Shown in pieces: positions 6,406-8,412 of a stretch of 8,412 nt of DNA. Position 1 is the first letter of the stretch, and every line of letters starts with the position of its first letter. The notes under the pieces were generated by a model. The model was not told the DNA's origin and did no database searches. It saw only the letters and a program-made list of their open reading frames with translations. The DNA is from Pseudomonadota bacterium (GTDB lineage: Bacteria; Pseudomonadota; Gammaproteobacteria; Burkholderiales; Burkholderiaceae). The translations under genes were made by a program, and so were the position numbers. The DNA is taken from assembly GCA_021778935.1 (NCBI GenBank), contig JAJYBQ010000097.1, positions 1 through 8,412 of the forward strand, written 5' to 3'.

Positions 6406-8196
6406 TTAATTCTCCGAATTGATCAGAGTGATGATTTGCGCCTTCCCGGCGCTGTCGTATTGGACGGCGACGTTCGCCCCGGTCACGAACCAGGGCGGGA
6501 CGGCGCCCGTAGTAAAGGAACCGTTATTCCAGAACTGGGTCCCGGTGCCCGGGGTGAGGTCGACGGTCAGCGGCACGTCGTGCACCGTGAACGTGTCGGC
6601 GCTGCCATTCCAGTTCTCCGCCTCGCCGCTGGTTCCCAGAACCGCGGACCCGAGGAAGGTCACGCTGTTGACTGTCAGCGTACCGTTGGCATACGTTCCC
6701 TCGACCTCGACCGCCGCCGCAGGCGTGGCCAGCAGGTTCGATGCGCTGCCGTTGACGTAGAACGCATTCGACGTCAGGGTCACGTTCATGGTGGTCACGC
6801 CGGAGGGATACGTCGTCCCGCTGCCCGCGTTCAGGACGAAGGTTCCGCCCGTGGCGCTGTAGTTCGTCACCGTACCCAGATAGTCGACGGTCGCGCCGGC
6901 CGGCGGCACCGCCGAGGCGGTGGTCACGCCCGAGACGATCACTTCGTCGCCTTGGCCGACACCGCCCGCCACGCCGCCGGGATTGCCCACAAGCTCGACG
7001 TAGACACCGTTGCCGAGCGGCGGCGTCGCGGGGACCGGAACACCGGAAGGAATGTTCACCAGTACGCCCCGCACCAGGAAGTTGCTGTTGCTCACGTACC
7101 CCGTGATCGTGCCTTTGAGGCTGACCCGGGCCGGCGTCGCGCTGTAGGCCTGGACCGCCGTCGCATGCAGGATCCCCGTCGAATCGGGTTGCCCGGTCAC
7201 CACATACGCCCCGGGCACCCAGCTCGAGAGTCCGCTGCCGCTCAACAGTCCGCTCGCACTCAGGTCGACCGGAATCCCGTCGACCGCATACCCGGTCGTG
7301 CCACCGCGTACCAGTACCAGCAAGCCCTCGACCTGCACCGTGGCGTTCACTCCGACGAGGCTGTGGATCCGCAGCGTCGCGGCGGTGAGCATGCCGCCGC
7401 CTACGGGCTGGGTACCGGACACATTCACCACCTGCCCGTCGGCCACCGTGACGCCGGTCGTGAGCAGCGCCGTTGCCGACGTGAGTTGCACGGTGGTGCC
7501 ATCGATCGTGAAGGTCTGGCCGGAGGCACCCGAACGCAGGTTGGACACGATGCCGGTGATCTGGCCCGCCATGGTGGCCGCACCCGCCAGCGGTGCCGGC
7601 AACTGCACGATGCGCGTGGCCTGGATGTAGCCGTTGCCGTTCGCATCGATGCCGAACAGGCCGTGCACCTCGACCGGCATGTTCGTCGCCAGGTCGGCGA
7701 ACCGGGTCAGGCCGACGTAGAACGTGATCGGCCCCCTGGTCGCATCGAAGTTCGTCACCACCGTCACCCCGTTGACGGTGAACGTGCCGGTGCCGTCCGG
7801 GTTGGGGGACGAAATCGTCTGCGCGGTGCCGATCAGCGAAGGCTCGATGGTCATCGCCACCGCGCTGCCGCCGTTGGTCTCCACGCGCATCCGGTCGCCG
7901 AGCCCCACCGCCGCGGCGGCCACCTGGGACTGGGACGCGTCGCTGTTCTGGTAGTACTTGGGCGTCTCGCTGTCGTACTCCTGGCCGTCGACCCCGACGC
8001 TGCCGAAGGCAACCACGGTGCCGATCGTCAGGCCGGTGCCGCCCGTGCCGACGCCCCCTCCCAGCGCCGCCAGTGCGGCGGCGCCGCCGCCGCAGGAACT
8101 CAGGGTTGCCGCAGCGAGGAGCGGCAGAACCGCCGCCACCAGCCATGCCGCCGGTCTTCGCACCCAGGCCAGGAGGAAATTCGGGGTCGTCGCCAT
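6406..8196 (-). CDS. Large DUF5666-type repeat lipoprotein
   Basis: Predicted lipoprotein of 596 residues; function unknown. The N-terminus has two arginines (13-14), a hydrophobic stretch (15-31) and a lipobox LSSC with Cys35, the only cysteine. A Gly/Ala-rich linker then leads into GVGTGGTGLTIGTVVAFGSV (48-67), the usual opening of DUF5666 proteins. The rest consists of about seven degenerate modules of 65-80 residues starting near 54, 122, 208, 286, 357, 437 and 525. Each has the pattern G-x-I/V-x-x-(F/Y)-x-(V/I)-(D/N)-G, then G-x-x-V-x-V-x-G, then a-T-x-(I/V), as expected for small beta-barrel folds. The C-terminus is beta-strand-like and has no membrane anchor or sorting motif. The ATG is supported by AGGA 7 nt upstream. 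It is rich in Gly, Thr, Val and Ala and poor in Lys. It lies in an operon with the regulator downstream. Family assignment is fairly sure; the role is open. Confidence 0.85.
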   Translation of the reverse strand: MATTPNFLLAWVRRPAAWLVAAVLPLLAAATLSSCGGGAAALAALGGGVGTGGTGLTIGTVVAFGSVGVDGQEYDSETPKYYQNSDASQSQVAAAAVGLGDRMRVETNGGSAVAMTIEPSLIGTAQTISSPNPDGTGTFTVNGVTVVTNFDATRGPITFYVGLTRFADLATNMPVEVHGLFGIDANGNGYIQATRIVQLPAPLAGAATMAGQITGIVSNLRSGASGQTFTIDGTTVQLTSATALLTTGVTVADGQVVNVSGTQPVGGGMLTAATLRIHSLVGVNATVQVEGLLVLVRGGTTGYAVDGIPVDLSASGLLSGSGLSSWVPGAYVVTGQPDSTGILHATAVQAYSATPARVSLKGTITGYVSNSNFLVRGVLVNIPSGVPVPATPPLGNGVYVELVGNPGGVAGGVGQGDEVIVSGVTTASAVPPAGATVDYLGTVTNYSATGGTFVLNAGSGTTYPSGVTTMNVTLTSNAFYVNGSASNLLATPAAAVEVEGTYANGTLTVNSVTFLGSAVLGTSGEAENWNGSADTFTVHDVPLTVDLTPGTGTQFWNNGSFTTGAVPPWFVTGANVAVQYDSAGKAQIITLINSEN

Positions 8197-8203
8197 GAGA
8201 CCG

Positions 8204-8207
8204 TCCT
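8204..8207 (-). promoter_or_regulatory. Shine-Dalgarno of the DUF5666 lipoprotein gene
   Basis: AGGA on the minus strand, 7 nt before the ATG. It overlaps the TAG stop of the upstream gene, which fixes the lipoprotein start and suggests coupled translation of the two genes. Confidence 0.7.
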
Positions 8208-8412
8208 ATTCTTTCTTCAACGTATCGGGCTTCGCTTCGGGAACCCGCGCCTCCGCGCCCGGTCCCGCCGCCTCCGCCCCCTGTGACCAGTAGTACGCGC
8301 CGAAGCGCGCGCGATGGGTGGCGTCGCCGCGCCCCTGGTCGGCCTCGTAGCGCCGCAGGGCCTCGGCGATCATTTCGCCGCGCGCCTGTCCCCAGAGCTT
8401 GCGTGCCAGCTC
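8206..8412 (-). CDS. 3' end of a small hydrophilic protein, probably DUF6502 family (partial)
   Basis: The minus-strand frame is open from the window edge for 68 codons and ends at TAG (8208-8206), 9 bp before the lipoprotein start. The visible C-terminus starts ELARKLWGQARGEMIAEAL, carries RARFGAYYW in the middle, and ends in a low-complexity Ala/Gly/Glu/Pro tail closing with LKKE. It has no membrane segment or signal. An arginine-rich helix followed by a (R)-x-F/L-G-x-Y-Y/F motif and a short acidic tail resembles the end of DUF6502 proteins, which are often encoded next to DUF5666 lipoproteins. That the frame is coding is supported by its tight spacing to the next gene, the lipoprotein's ribosome site lying over its stop, and protein-like composition. 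The family name is tentative because about three quarters of the protein is missing. Confidence 0.65.
   Translation of the reverse strand, partial: ELARKLWGQARGEMIAEALRRYEADQGRGDATHRARFGAYYWSQGAEAAGPGAEARVPEAKPDTLKKE

Noticed and set aside
6524..8146. 540-codon minus-strand frame overlapping the lipoprotein in another phase
   Set aside because: It is an Arg/Gly/Asp-rich shadow translation. The DUF5666-like repeats and lipobox exist only in the 6406-8196 frame.
6436..8286. 616-codon open frame on the plus strand, antisense to the lipoprotein gene
   Set aside because: Its translation is Arg/His/Gly-rich with no domain, no ribosome site and no signal. The opposite strand has a lipobox, family motifs and a good Shine-Dalgarno. 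Long antisense frames are expected opposite GC-rich genes.

Overview
The window is high-GC, tightly packed bacterial DNA from one end to the other. The gene families (a MarR/NodT/EmrA/EmrB efflux operon and a DUF5666 lipoprotein beside an OmpR-type regulator), the base composition and a characteristic palindromic repeat point to a betaproteobacterium, probably Burkholderiales or a near relative. The genus cannot be told from the sequence. There is no rRNA, tRNA, transposase, phage gene or CRISPR array.

Left part, plus strand (1-5565): the 3' part of proC (last step of proline synthesis) is followed without a break by a four-gene efflux operon: a MarR repressor, a NodT/OprM-type outer-membrane lipoprotein, an EmrA-type periplasmic adaptor and an EmrB-type 14-TM DHA2 transporter. 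Together these make a complete tripartite drug pump spanning both membranes. The marR promoter has a consensus TTGACA -35 box overlapping the proC stop codon. It also carries two palindromes with a common TGCCTAGGCA core whose centres are 21 bp apart, one in the -35/-10 spacer and one just past the -10. This is a clear layout for autorepression of the whole pump operon by MarR. The genes overlap or nearly touch (14-bp overlap, 23-bp gap, 4-bp ATGA overlap).

Middle (5566-5712): a 147-bp gap between convergent genes. It holds two small hairpins and a REP-like palindrome with a perfect 11-bp stem, flanked by TCACCCC/GGGGTGA blocks that can pair in two mutually exclusive ways. It probably insulates the two operons.

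Right part, minus strand (5713-8412): an operon read right to left with the 3' end of a small hydrophilic gene (probably DUF6502 family), a 596-residue lipoprotein made of about seven DUF5666-like beta modules, and an OmpR/PhoB-type response regulator. Gaps are 9 and 6 bp. No histidine kinase lies downstream of the regulator, because the next gene converges on it. The large repetitive lipoprotein tightly linked to a kinase-less regulator is the least understood part of the window and the best candidate for an undescribed envelope-sensing system.
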